DNA from: Kaistella soli | GTDB lineage: Bacteria; Bacteroidota; Bacteroidia; Flavobacteriales; Weeksellaceae | DNA length: 64,000 nt | NCBI RefSeq assembly: GCF_019038595.1 | Contig: NZ_JAHOPF010000002.1 | Coordinates: forward strand, 539,496-603,495 | Reading direction: 5' to 3' | Shown: piece by piece, positions 44,825 to 53,770 of the stretch | Numbering within the stretch: position 1 is the first letter of the stretch | How the letters are laid out: the number at the start of each line of letters is the position of its first letter | Notes under the pieces: generated by a model | Told to the model about the DNA's origin: nothing | Databases searched by the model: none | Seen by the model: only the letters and a program-made list of their open reading frames with translations | Program-made: the position numbers and the translations under genes

Positions 44825-45406
44825 ATGAAAACTCAATTCGATGACCCCGGTCTTGCTCACGTTCTCGAAGATTTAAGAACAAAGAAACGGTTGAATTTTG
44901 AAGAAATCTGTGATTTGCTCTTTACTTTTAAGTATGACGATTTTAATGAAATATTTAAAATTTCCGACATGAAGGTTTCTTCGGAAACATATTTAAGAAT
45001 CCCGGTTTACAGTGATCAGTGTGTTGCTATTCTGATGATCTGGGGCAAAGATAATTTTACGGCAATTCACGATCACGGAAATTATGACGGCAGAATAAAG
45101 ATCCTCAAAGGCAGCCTGTCTGAAGTAAGCTACCGGGAAAACCCCAACTTTATCGAGTTTGACGCGCTTACCGTTGCAAAGGAAGGTGATGTTTTCCCTG
45201 AAGAGCTGGGCGGCATCCATTCGATTATCAACAATGCGGATGAAATATCAGTAAGTCTGCATATTTACAGAACCGAGCAGCTGAATCTGGAAGGCGTAAG
45301 GGTTTTTGATACCGAAAACAGAAAAATAGGCTATCTCTCCAGCGAAGCAACATCCTGCTCATGGGATCTGCCGGCAAATGCTTACCAAAAAATCATTGAC
45401 ATCTAA
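44825..45406 (+). CDS. Cysteine dioxygenase-like cupin protein
   Basis: A 193-residue cupin of the cysteine dioxygenase fold. The iron ligands are visible: FTAIHDHGNYDGRIKILKGSL (HxH at about 79-81) and GGIHSIINN (His at about 135). Cysteine dioxygenases oxidise cysteine to cysteine sulfinate. The Cys-Tyr crosslink of mammalian enzymes is not expected here, and thiol dioxygenases for other substrates share this fold, so the substrate remains open. A terminator follows. Confidence 0.8.
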   Translation: MKTQFDDPGLAHVLEDLRTKKRLNFEEICDLLFTFKYDDFNEIFKISDMKVSSETYLRIPVYSDQCVAILMIWGKDNFTAIHDHGNYDGRIKILKGSLSEVSYRENPNFIEFDALTVAKEGDVFPEELGGIHSIINNADEISVSLHIYRTEQLNLEGVRVFDTENRKIGYLSSEATSCSWDLPANAYQKIIDI

Positions 45407-45446
45407 ACCAACAAAAAAACCATTCAAATATTTTTTTCATTATCAG

Positions 45447-45474
45447 AAAAACCACATCACCTGTGGTTTTTTTT
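45447..45474 (+). terminator. Terminator after cysteine dioxygenase-like gene
   Basis: ACCACA-TCACC-TGTGGT hairpin with A-run before and T8 after. Confidence 0.88.
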
Positions 45475-45510
45475 GTGATTAAAATCAATAATGAGGTTAA
45501 AAAAAATCCT

Positions 45511-45518
45511 TAAATTTG
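45511..45518 (+). promoter_or_regulatory. -7 box TAAATTTG for mtaB
   Basis: TAnnTTTG match ending 12 nt before the ATG at 45531, leaving a leader of only about 7 nt. Confidence 0.6.
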
Positions 45519-45530
45519 CATCTTCAAATT

Positions 45531-46880
45531 ATGGAACATCTACAACCGAAAACCGCTGCTTTTCACACGCTTGGCTGCAAACTTAATTTTGCGGAAACCT
45601 CTACAATTGCCCGACAGCTCACCGGTGCAGGCTACGAAAAAGTGAGTTTTGACGAAAAAGCTAACGTGTACGTCATCAACACCTGTTCGGTGACCGAAAA
45701 TGCAGACCGTGAATGTAAACTTCACGTGAAACGTGCGATGAAAGCCAATCCTGAAGGTTTGGTGGTAATTCTGGGTTGTTATGCTCAGCTAAAACCTGAA
45801 GAAATTTCAGCAATCGAAGGCGTAGATCTGGTTTTGGGAGCGAAAGAAAAATTCAATATTCTGAGTTATCTGGATGATTTACAGAAAACTGAAAACCACG
45901 GATTGATCCATTCCTGTGAAATCGATGAAGCCGATTTTTTCATCGGAAGTTATTCCATCGGAGACCGTACGCGCGCTTTTCTGAAAGTTCAGGACGGCTG
46001 CGACTATAAATGTACGTACTGCACCATTCCTTTGGCAAGAGGTATTTCCCGTTCGGACACCATTGAAAATGTGGTGAAAAACGCCGGAGAAATTGCCGCA
46101 AAAGGAATTAAAGAAATTGTTCTTACCGGTGTCAATATCGGTGATTACGGAAAAGGAGAATTCGGGAACAAAAAACATGAACACACTTTTCTGGATCTTA
46201 TTTCAGAACTCGATCAGGTGGAAGGTATTGAAAGGATCCGTATTTCATCCATTGAGCCTAATCTTTTAAAAGACGAAAGCATCGAGCTTGTTTCCAAAAG
46301 CAAAAGTTTTGTTCCGCACTTCCACATTCCTCTGCAGAGCGGAAGCGATGACTTGCTGAAAAAAATGAAACGCCGGTATTTAACCGTTCTTTATTCGGAC
46401 AGAATCAAAAAAATACGTGAAGTAATGCCGGATGCATGCGTTGGTGTCGACGTAATTGTTGGTTTTCCGGGAGAAACGGAAGAAAAATTCCTGGAAACGT
46501 ATAATTTTCTTAATGAACTTCCGATAAGCTATTTGCACGTGTTCACTTATTCAGAAAGAGAAAATACGGAAGCAGCAGATATGGACGGAATTGTTCCGGT
46601 TCCGGAGCGCAAAAGACGCAATAAAATGCTCAGAATTCTTTCTGAGAAAAAGAAGATGGCCTTTTACCAGACGCAGTTGGGAAAAACACTTCCTGTGCTT
46701 TGGGAACATGAAAATAAGAACGGAATGATGTTCGGTTTCACTGAAAATTATGTTCGTGTGCAGAAACCGTTTGACGAACAGTCCATCAATGAAATTGAAT
46801 TCCTAAAACTCCACAAAATAGAAAATGACGGAACGGTATCAGTTGTTCCTGCGTTTGAAGAATTTTTGGCGAAAATTTAA
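45531..46880 (+). CDS. mtaB: tRNA t6A37 methylthiotransferase MtaB
   Basis: A 449-residue radical-SAM enzyme that methylthiolates N6-threonylcarbamoyladenosine at tRNA position 37. An N-terminal UPF0004 domain has three cluster-binding cysteines (LGCKLN, NTCSV, LGCYAQ). The radical-SAM motif is VQDGCDYKCTYCTIPLARG (CxxxCxxC, about 152-159), followed by a C-terminal TRAM domain. LGCKLN and IPLARG favour MtaB over MiaB or RimO. ATG 45531 is chosen because the in-frame TTG at 45516 lies within the -7 box. Confidence 0.92.
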   Translation: MEHLQPKTAAFHTLGCKLNFAETSTIARQLTGAGYEKVSFDEKANVYVINTCSVTENADRECKLHVKRAMKANPEGLVVILGCYAQLKPEEISAIEGVDLVLGAKEKFNILSYLDDLQKTENHGLIHSCEIDEADFFIGSYSIGDRTRAFLKVQDGCDYKCTYCTIPLARGISRSDTIENVVKNAGEIAAKGIKEIVLTGVNIGDYGKGEFGNKKHEHTFLDLISELDQVEGIERIRISSIEPNLLKDESIELVSKSKSFVPHFHIPLQSGSDDLLKKMKRRYLTVLYSDRIKKIREVMPDACVGVDVIVGFPGETEEKFLETYNFLNELPISYLHVFTYSERENTEAADMDGIVPVPERKRRNKMLRILSEKKKMAFYQTQLGKTLPVLWEHENKNGMMFGFTENYVRVQKPFDEQSINEIEFLKLHKIENDGTVSVVPAFEEFLAKI

Positions 46881-46883
46881 TCT

Positions 46884-47036
46884 CTATTTTACAGGCTGTG
46901 CTTCTCCTTTCGGCATTGCTTGGAACAGCTCAGGGAAAAACGAAATGATGATGAAATAGGAAATAATGACTAAAGCCACAATGATAATTGATGCAACAAC
47001 CAGCGGGCCCGGCGTGTTTCTTTTGGACGTTTCCAT
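46884..47036 (-). CDS. Small single-span membrane protein
   Basis: A 50-residue protein from ATG 47036 (60 residues if ATG 47066 is used). It has one hydrophobic helix, GPLVVASIIIVALVIISYFIIISFF, split across about residues 10-34, then a short polar tail. I do not recognise it. It ends 3 nt from the convergent mtaB stop and begins 67 nt after the glucosidase gene, so it may be co-transcribed with that gene. Confidence 0.55.
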   Translation of the reverse strand: METSKRNTPGPLVVASIIIVALVIISYFIIISFFPELFQAMPKGEAQPVK

Positions 47037-47103
47037 AGCATTTTCTGTATTGGTTATTCCTGACAAAAAGCTATTTTTATGCCAGAACTTTTAGGAGAAC
47101 ATC

Positions 47104-49761
47104 TTAGTTAGAAGTATTTGCATTTTGGGTTTCCTCTTTTACTATTCCCAACTGGCTGAATCTCGGCTGAAGAAGTTTGGCGATAATCCCGGTCCATCCG
47201 GTCTGATGGGAAGCCCCGACTCCTCTGCCGTTATCCCCGTGAAAATATTCATAAAACAGAATATAATCTTTAAAATTTTCGTCTTCTTGAAACCTTGGAT
47301 ATTGTCTGTTAAAAGCACGTTTCCCGTTCTCATCTTTGAGAAAGATGCTGGTTAGCCTTTCCTTCAGATGATCTGCAATTTCATCTAAATTTAAAAACAT
47401 TCCGCTTCCTGTAGGACATTCCACCTTAAAATCCGGACTGTAATAGAAGAAAAAACGCTGTAAACTTTCGATGATCAAAGCATTCACCGGAAACCAGATC
47501 GGTCCGCGCCAGTTGCTGTTTCCGCCAAACATTCCGCTGTCACTTTCTGCAGGTAAATATTTTACAAAGTAATCTGTATCGTTGAGTTTAATCTGAAACG
47601 GATGTTCATCATACTGTTTGGATAACGCCCGAACGCCGTAGTCGCTCAGAAATTCTTTTTCATCCAGCATTCTGGTCAGCAGTTTTTTCAGCCTGTGACC
47701 TCTTAACAGGGAAAGTAAATGTTTAGAATTCTGACCTTTTGCTTCCCAGTAAGAAACCAGCGCGGCGAGTTCAGGTTTGTTTTCCAGAATCCAGTCCATC
47801 CGGGCTTTGAATTGCGGCAGTTTCTGAAGAATCTCATCCTCTATTACTTCTACGGCAAACATCGGAATCAGCCCCACAATCGTTCTGATTCTGAGAAACA
47901 TATTGGTGCCGTCGCTTAATGAAAGGGCATCATAAAAAAATTCATCCTGGTCGTCCCACAGCGAAAATTTGCTTTCTCCCATATTATCCAGGGCATAAGC
48001 AATGCTGAGAAAATGTTCCAGAAAATTGGTAGCAAGCTCTTCGTACACTTTGTTGTAAAGCGCCAGTTCCATTGCGATGCGCATCATGTTTAAAGAAAAC
48101 ATGGCCATCCAGCTTGTTCCGTCGGCCTGTTCCAGATTTTCACCATTGGGCAAAATTTGGTTCCGGTCAAATACACCGATATTGTCCAGTCCTAAAAATC
48201 CGCCTTCAAAAATATTATTGCCGTTTTTGTCTTTTTTATTGAGCCACCAGGTGAAATTCATCAGTAGTTTATGAAAAACACTTTCCAGAAACTCAATATC
48301 CGGTTTCCCACTAAGATATTCTTCGATTTTAAATACTCTGAAAGCTGCCCATGCATGCACTGGCGGATTCACATCGCAGAAATTCCATTCGTAAGCGGGT
48401 AACTGTCCGTTGGGATGCATGAACCATTCCAGGGTCAGAAGTTTAAGCTGCTGCTTCGCAAAATCGGGATCAATCAATGCAAAACTGATCGAATGGAAGG
48501 CCAGATCCCAGGTAGCAAACCAAGGATATTCCCATTTATCGGGCATAGAAATAATGTCGAAACTGTTAAGATTTTTCCAGTCAGCATTGCGGATATTCTG
48601 CCTCGATTTGGGAGGATTGATTTCAGCAGGATCGCCTTTCAGCCATTTTTCTACGTTATAATGATAAAACTGTTTGCTCCAGAGCATTCCTGCAAACGCC
48701 TGTCTCTGCACGAGTTTTTCATCCTCGGTTTTTATTCCTTTCTGAATTTCCGCATAAAATTCATCAGCTTCCTTTTGTCTTGACTGAAAGAGTTCATCAA
48801 AATCTTTAAAAGGTTCTGCCAGATCTTTATCCGATAACCTGAATTCAAAAATTTCCGTGGCATTGGCAGCAATAAAACTGTCAATAACAAAACATGCTTT
48901 TGTTCCCTTTTTTTCAGGATTGATCTCGGCTTCGTTCTGAGTAACAATAAAACTGTTGATTCCGTCCTTGCAGAATTTGCCAGCATTAGCCTGCTGATAA
49001 AGTTTCTGATCATTGGTTTCGTTGTCGCAAAAGAGACTTTCAGCAGGATTTTTGGTGTAAAAATTTTTGATCGCTATATTTTTGTGATCAATAGAAACCG
49101 TGTTTTTTACGGCAGATGAAAGCTGAGGTTTATAATCATCATATCCCCATTTCCAGGTATTCCTGAACCAGACCGCAGGCAGCAGAACAAGCGGAGCGTC
49201 GTTTGAAGATTTATTGGAAACGGTAATTCTTACGAGAATATCTTCCTGAGAAGCTTTGGCATATTCGATAAAAACATCGAAATATTCATCATGGTCAAAA
49301 ATGCCGGTATCGATAAGTTCGTATTCAGGTTGGAGCTTGTCTCTTTCTGCATTGGTTTTTAAAAGATCGTCGTAAGGAAAGGCATTCTGAGGATATTTAT
49401 ACAGTATTTTCATGTAGGAATGCGTTGGCGTATTATCCAGGTAATAGTAATATTCCTTCACATCTTCCCCATGATTTCCCTGCCCATTGGTGACCCCGAA
49501 AAACCGCTCTTTCACCATTCTGTCCTTTTTATTCCAGAGACCGAGTGAAAAAACGAGAAGCTGTTGGTCATCACAGATCCCGCAAATTCCTTCTTCGCTC
49601 CAACGGTAGGTTTTGCTTTCCGCGGTATCATGACTGGTGTAATTCCAGGCATCACCGTCCGGGCTGTAATCTTCACGCACAAGTCCCCATTCGCGGTTGC
49701 TGACGTACGGTCCCCATTTTTTCCAGGTGATATCGGGAAGTCTTTTCTTTTCTGCTGACAT
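47104..49761 (-). CDS. GH63-type glucosidase
   Basis: An 885-residue cytoplasmic glycoside hydrolase without a signal peptide. An N-terminal beta-rich domain with KKWGPYVSNREWGLVREDYS (about 14-33) precedes an (alpha/alpha)6 barrel with WEYPWFATWDLAFHSI (about 420, catalytic-Asp region), QLPAYEWNFCDVNPPVHAW (about 457) and a late GPIWFPVNALIIESLQRF (about 775). The family hydrolyses terminal alpha-glucosides (processing glucosidase I in eukaryotes; mannosylglycerate or kojibiose-like substrates in bacteria). The gene follows the SDR glucose-dehydrogenase-like gene by 29 nt, suggesting coupled release and oxidation of glucose. Confidence 0.85.
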   Translation of the reverse strand: MSAEKKRLPDITWKKWGPYVSNREWGLVREDYSPDGDAWNYTSHDTAESKTYRWSEEGICGICDDQQLLVFSLGLWNKKDRMVKERFFGVTNGQGNHGEDVKEYYYYLDNTPTHSYMKILYKYPQNAFPYDDLLKTNAERDKLQPEYELIDTGIFDHDEYFDVFIEYAKASQEDILVRITVSNKSSNDAPLVLLPAVWFRNTWKWGYDDYKPQLSSAVKNTVSIDHKNIAIKNFYTKNPAESLFCDNETNDQKLYQQANAGKFCKDGINSFIVTQNEAEINPEKKGTKACFVIDSFIAANATEIFEFRLSDKDLAEPFKDFDELFQSRQKEADEFYAEIQKGIKTEDEKLVQRQAFAGMLWSKQFYHYNVEKWLKGDPAEINPPKSRQNIRNADWKNLNSFDIISMPDKWEYPWFATWDLAFHSISFALIDPDFAKQQLKLLTLEWFMHPNGQLPAYEWNFCDVNPPVHAWAAFRVFKIEEYLSGKPDIEFLESVFHKLLMNFTWWLNKKDKNGNNIFEGGFLGLDNIGVFDRNQILPNGENLEQADGTSWMAMFSLNMMRIAMELALYNKVYEELATNFLEHFLSIAYALDNMGESKFSLWDDQDEFFYDALSLSDGTNMFLRIRTIVGLIPMFAVEVIEDEILQKLPQFKARMDWILENKPELAALVSYWEAKGQNSKHLLSLLRGHRLKKLLTRMLDEKEFLSDYGVRALSKQYDEHPFQIKLNDTDYFVKYLPAESDSGMFGGNSNWRGPIWFPVNALIIESLQRFFFYYSPDFKVECPTGSGMFLNLDEIADHLKERLTSIFLKDENGKRAFNRQYPRFQEDENFKDYILFYEYFHGDNGRGVGASHQTGWTGIIAKLLQPRFSQLGIVKEETQNANTSN

Positions 49762-49790
49762 TTTTATATTTTTTGTGGGAACACGTTTCT

Positions 49791-50603
49791 TTATCCGCCT
49801 GTTGAAAAAGATTCAAAAGTCGTCATTCCGCCATCGATGAAAACACTGGTTCCTGTGATATAATCAGCCATGTCGCTTGCCAGAAATACGGCCAGGTTAC
49901 CGATATCCTCAGGCTGACCGATACGGTTGTAGGGAATTAATTTCAGTAAATCTGCGAGTGCTTCCGGGGTTTCCCACGCGTTTTTATTGATCGGAGTCTG
50001 AATGGCGCCGGGACAGATTGAATTCACCCTTATTTTGTCTCCGCCAAATTCCTGTGCAAGAGTCTGCATCAGCATTCTGATGGCGCCTTTACTGGATGCA
50101 TAATTGGCATGTCCGGCCCAGGGAACAATTTCGTGAACGGAAGAAATATGGATGATTTTTCCGCAAGCTATGGAACGGGAAGTATCGATGCCGCGCCTCA
50201 GAAATTCTTTTACCGCTTCTCTTGCACAAAGGAATTGCCCCGTAAGATTGATGCCGATGACGGTATTCCATTGGTCAAGAGTCATTTCGGTGAAAGGAGC
50301 ATCTTTTTGAACGCCCGCGTTGTTCACCAGAATATCAACGGTTCCGAACCGGGCAACAACGTCCTGAAACATTTTCACCACCTGATCTTCTTTGGAAACA
50401 TCGCACTGATAAACCATTCCGTTTCCGCCGGAGTCTGTAATTTCTTTTAAAACGGAGTTGGCTTGCTCAAGGGCACCTTCAAAAGGGTAATTGACAATCA
50501 CCGTCGCACCGGATGAGGCCATGGATTTTGCGATTCCGGCTCCAATTCCACTGGAGGAACCGGTGACAACAGCGACCTGATTTTTTAAGGAAACTTCCAT
50601 CAT
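49791..50603 (-). CDS. SDR-family glucose 1-dehydrogenase-like oxidoreductase
   Basis: A 270-residue classical short-chain dehydrogenase. It has the cofactor motif VTGSSSGIGAGIA (about 14), NNAG at about 95, catalytic Ser in HISSVHE, and YASSK (about 165), and ends with ITGTSVFIDGGMTTF. The closest recognisable group is glucose 1-dehydrogenase, which oxidises beta-D-glucose to gluconolactone with NAD(P), but SDR substrate calls by eye are weak. It is the first gene of a unit with the GH63 glucosidase. The second Met of MMEV may be the true start. Confidence 0.82.
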   Translation of the reverse strand: MMEVSLKNQVAVVTGSSSGIGAGIAKSMASSGATVIVNYPFEGALEQANSVLKEITDSGGNGMVYQCDVSKEDQVVKMFQDVVARFGTVDILVNNAGVQKDAPFTEMTLDQWNTVIGINLTGQFLCAREAVKEFLRRGIDTSRSIACGKIIHISSVHEIVPWAGHANYASSKGAIRMLMQTLAQEFGGDKIRVNSICPGAIQTPINKNAWETPEALADLLKLIPYNRIGQPEDIGNLAVFLASDMADYITGTSVFIDGGMTTFESFSTGG

Positions 50604-50741
50604 TTATTGATTTGAACAAATAAAATTAGGGCAAAGTTTCTGACAAACAGAAATAATTAAATTAAAGTTTTCTTAAATTTTGAGTAAAAAACAGTTGAGA
50701 TATTTAATAATATTGATAAAAAAGCTTTCTTTCCGAAAATT

Positions 50742-51356
50742 TTAATGATGATAAACGTCTTCATACATGACCCCCGCCTCGATTCTGGCGGGCAAAAAAT
50801 TTTCTTCCGGAACAACCGGGCAGTTGTAATCGTAAGCGTTGTATGCGCAGTAAGGCTGATAAGACTTATTGAAATCGAGAATAATTTCGTTGGTTTTGGG
50901 GATTCTCAAATCCATATATTTTCCTCCGCCATAGGTTTCTTTACCGTTGGTTTCATCGCGGAAAGGCAGAAAAAGATAATCTTCATACCCTTCTTTCCTG
51001 ATCAGATTCAAACTCTGATAAACGGTTAACACATAGGTTTTACCGTCCAGATCAAAAATTGCTTTTCCGAATTCAACATACGGCTGGGTTTTCCCTGATG
51101 AAGTGGGAAGTTCAAAAGGTACTGCGTTGGGTGTTCTGTCGAATCTTGCGGTGACGCGGTATTTTAAATCAACAGGAAAGAATGGATGCTGCTTGAAATT
51201 CGTATAATTATCACCGCGCAAAGGGGTTTCCTTCGGATTCCTATATTCTTTATTGAGTTCGGTTTGGAATTTTTTAATTTGTGAAATCTGTTTCTTTGGA
51301 GACTGAGCCCATCCAGATGTGGAGATCAGCATCATCACTAATGCCAGTTTTTTCAT
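50742..51356 (-). CDS. DUF1684 secreted protein
   Basis: A 204-residue protein with signal peptide (1-17, GWAQ). The DUF1684 signature is seen in GGKYMDLRIP (about 144), LDFNKSYQPYCAYNAYDYNCPVV (split about 160-182) and ENFLPARIEAGVMY at the C terminus. The family is widespread and uncharacterised. It is the last gene of a minus-strand operon that begins with gpsA (gaps 3, 47, 2, 1 and 3 nt). Confidence 0.85.
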   Translation of the reverse strand: MKKLALVMMLISTSGWAQSPKKQISQIKKFQTELNKEYRNPKETPLRGDNYTNFKQHPFFPVDLKYRVTARFDRTPNAVPFELPTSSGKTQPYVEFGKAIFDLDGKTYVLTVYQSLNLIRKEGYEDYLFLPFRDETNGKETYGGGKYMDLRIPKTNEIILDFNKSYQPYCAYNAYDYNCPVVPEENFLPARIEAGVMYEDVYHH

Positions 51357-51359
51357 GTT

Positions 51360-51824
51360 CTATTTTTTCTTTTTCCGGTAATCGAGATAATTTTCATCTT
51401 TGTTGAAGTAAAACGGAACTTCAAGATAGTTCTGATCCCGGTACATTCCTAAATGCAGATACTGGACTTCCGGTTTTTTTTCGGTCGTGATTTTAAAATT
51501 AAAAACATCAATAAAATCTCTCGGGCTTTTTCTGGAATGCACTGAAACCAGTTTTTCCACTTTCACTTTTCCGTAACTGTAGGCGATTCTGTCACATGAT
51601 CTTTTCAAAGAATCAGGGTGAAGTTTGGAATTGAATTTCGCAGAGATATTAAAACCTTCAAATGGTGAATAGTCTTTATTGCTGCACTTGTTCAGATAAG
51701 TTTCCACAAAATCTGCTGCAATCTTCTGACGCTCGGCACCTTTTCCCAACGGAACAGTAACATAACGGCTACTGGTGCAGCTGCATAAAAAAGCGGCCGT
51801 AACCAACAGGTAAATTTTCTTCAT
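51360..51824 (-). CDS. Hypothetical lipoprotein
   Basis: A 154-residue protein with lipobox FLCSC (Cys about 16), so predicted membrane-anchored. The mature part has a Lys-rich helix (AERQKIAADFVETYLNKCSN) and several short strands; no family recognised. It is tightly packed between the 129-residue hypothetical gene (1 nt) and DUF1684 (3 nt). Confidence 0.7.
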   Translation of the reverse strand: MKKIYLLVTAAFLCSCTSSRYVTVPLGKGAERQKIAADFVETYLNKCSNKDYSPFEGFNISAKFNSKLHPDSLKRSCDRIAYSYGKVKVEKLVSVHSRKSPRDFIDVFNFKITTEKKPEVQYLHLGMYRDQNYLEVPFYFNKDENYLDYRKKKK

Positions 51825-51825
51825 T

Positions 51826-52215
51826 CTATATTATTTTTACACGGTACACATCGGTGCCGTTTCTTTTGATATTCTGTATAAAAAAGCCGCCCTCTTCAGG
51901 AATTTCTTCCTTCAGATCAAAGGAGGTGCATTCTTTGGGCAGGCCGGAAAACACTAATGTAAACCAGAAATCTTTCATGGGCGGAACCTCCGTCCAGTAA
52001 GGAAAAAGCGAGATGTTTTCGTGATGGATCAGATGGCTTTTATGAGGGATGCTGTCATCAATCAAAAAAGTAGACTGCCAGATGCGTATTAAGTTTCCTA
52101 CATATATACTCGCCGGATAGCAGCAATGCACAATCACCTGTTTCTCCTCCTCTACTTTGGTTTTAAGAGATTCCAGGATTTCGGGGGCGATTTCAGGTTT
52201 GGTGATGGTGGCCAT
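51826..52215 (-). CDS. Hypothetical protein downstream of mqo
   Basis: A 129-residue soluble protein of mixed alpha/beta type, with KVEEEKQVIVHCCYPAS near the N terminus and aromatic-rich NISLFPYWTEVPPMKDFWF in the middle. Not recognised. It starts 2 nt after mqo, so its expression is tied to malate oxidation; that is context only. Confidence 0.65.
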   Translation of the reverse strand: MATITKPEIAPEILESLKTKVEEEKQVIVHCCYPASIYVGNLIRIWQSTFLIDDSIPHKSHLIHHENISLFPYWTEVPPMKDFWFTLVFSGLPKECTSFDLKEEIPEEGGFFIQNIKRNGTDVYRVKII

Positions 52216-52217
52216 TA

Positions 52218-53723
52218 TCAGTATTCGAGTTCAAGTTTTTCTTTGGTATAATTACGGATCTGTTCTGTGAGTTCGGGGTTATCTGCCAGTTTCTGTCCGT
52301 AAGTCGGAATGATTTCCAGCAGCTTATCTTTCCATTCATTCTGAAGCTTTTCTCCGAAGCATTTTTCCAGGACCTGAATCATGGCATAAGCGGCGGTAGA
52401 AGCTCCAGGTGACGCCCCAAGAAGTGAAGCGATGGTTCCGTTTTTATTCACCACTACTTCGGTCCCAAACTCCAGCTTTCCGCCAAGCTGTTCATCTTTC
52501 TTAATGATCTGTACTCTCTGTCCGGCAACTTTCATCTCCCAGTCCTCTTCTTTGGCATCTCTTACAAACTCGCGCAGATGCTGTATTCTCTGGGATTTCG
52601 TCATCGCAACCTGTCTCACCAGATATTGGGTTAAAGGCAAATTATGCCACCATGCGCCAAAGAGCGAACGGATATTTTTGAAATTAATGCTGTCCGGCAA
52701 ATCGAGGTAGCTGCCTTCTTTTAGAAATTTGGTAGAGAAACCTGCAAAAGGCCCGAAAAGCAGTGCTTTTTCACCGTCAATTATTCTTAGATCCAGATGC
52801 GGAACACTCATTGGAGGCGCATCCACGGTTGCAAGGGTGTATACTTTGGCCTGATGTTTTTCAATAAGTTCGGGTTTGTGGGAAACCAGCCATTCTCCGG
52901 AAACCGGAAAACCGCCGTAACCTTCACTTTCAGGAATATCAGAACTCGCAAGCAGCGGCAATGCATAACCGCCTGCGCCGATGAATACAAAATCAGTAAC
53001 CACTTCCTGAGTGTGCTGATGAAGCCGGTCTTTGATTTCCACCTCCCATTTCCCGTCCGCTCTCAGATCAAGATCTTTGGCTTCATGATAAAGGAAAACC
53101 TCTACATTGGATTCTTCGATCAGATAACGGCCCATTTTTCTGGTGAGCGTTCCGAAATTCACATCGGTTCCCAAATCCATTTTGGTAGCGGCGAGAATCT
53201 CGCTGTCTTTTCTTTTGCTCATCACGAGCGGTATCCATTCACGGAGCTTTTGATGGTCTTCAGAAAACTGCATTCCTTTGAAAAGACCGGACTGGGTAAG
53301 TTTCCCGTAACGTTTCTTTAAAAAGTGAGCATCGTTTTCCCCGAATACCAAACTCATGTGCGGACATGAGGTGATGAATTCTTTCGGATTAGTAATATGG
53401 TTTTTCTTAATTAAATAAGACCAGAACTGTTTGGAAATCTCAAACTGTTCCGCAATATTTTCTGCTTTGGAGATATCAATGCTTCCGTCCTCTTTCTCCG
53501 GAGTATAATTGAGTTCGCAGAATGCCGAATGGCCTGTTCCGGCGTTATTCCACGCGGCGGAACTTTCGCGGGCAAATCTTCCGAGTCTTTCGAAAATGGC
53601 GATTTCCAGATTAGGATCAAATTCATGCAGCAGTGTGGCAAGCGTAGCACTCATAATTCCGCCTCCAATCAATACGACATCGTATTTCGGTTTCGGTGTT
53701 TTTTTGTGAAAAGAATCAGGCAT
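52218..53723 (-). CDS. mqo: Malate:quinone oxidoreductase
   Basis: A 501-residue FAD enzyme that oxidises malate to oxaloacetate and passes electrons to the quinone pool. It shows the FAD motif YDVVLIGGGIMSATLATLL (about 14-32), the Mqo signature RESSAAWNNAGTGHSAFCELNYTP (split about 51-74), VFIGAGGYALPLL (about 245) and the C-terminal LLGASPGASTAAYAM (about 435). It is attached to the membrane peripherally. The length fits the family. Confidence 0.95.
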   Translation of the reverse strand: MPDSFHKKTPKPKYDVVLIGGGIMSATLATLLHEFDPNLEIAIFERLGRFARESSAAWNNAGTGHSAFCELNYTPEKEDGSIDISKAENIAEQFEISKQFWSYLIKKNHITNPKEFITSCPHMSLVFGENDAHFLKKRYGKLTQSGLFKGMQFSEDHQKLREWIPLVMSKRKDSEILAATKMDLGTDVNFGTLTRKMGRYLIEESNVEVFLYHEAKDLDLRADGKWEVEIKDRLHQHTQEVVTDFVFIGAGGYALPLLASSDIPESEGYGGFPVSGEWLVSHKPELIEKHQAKVYTLATVDAPPMSVPHLDLRIIDGEKALLFGPFAGFSTKFLKEGSYLDLPDSINFKNIRSLFGAWWHNLPLTQYLVRQVAMTKSQRIQHLREFVRDAKEEDWEMKVAGQRVQIIKKDEQLGGKLEFGTEVVVNKNGTIASLLGASPGASTAAYAMIQVLEKCFGEKLQNEWKDKLLEIIPTYGQKLADNPELTEQIRNYTKEKLELEY

Positions 53724-53770
53724 AAGAAGTGATTTTTTTTTAGTTGGAGTACAATAACTAATCCATAATT

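Noticed and set aside
52797..53321. 174-codon plus-strand open frame inside mqo
   Set aside because: Antisense to a well-conserved enzyme; no recognisable domain.
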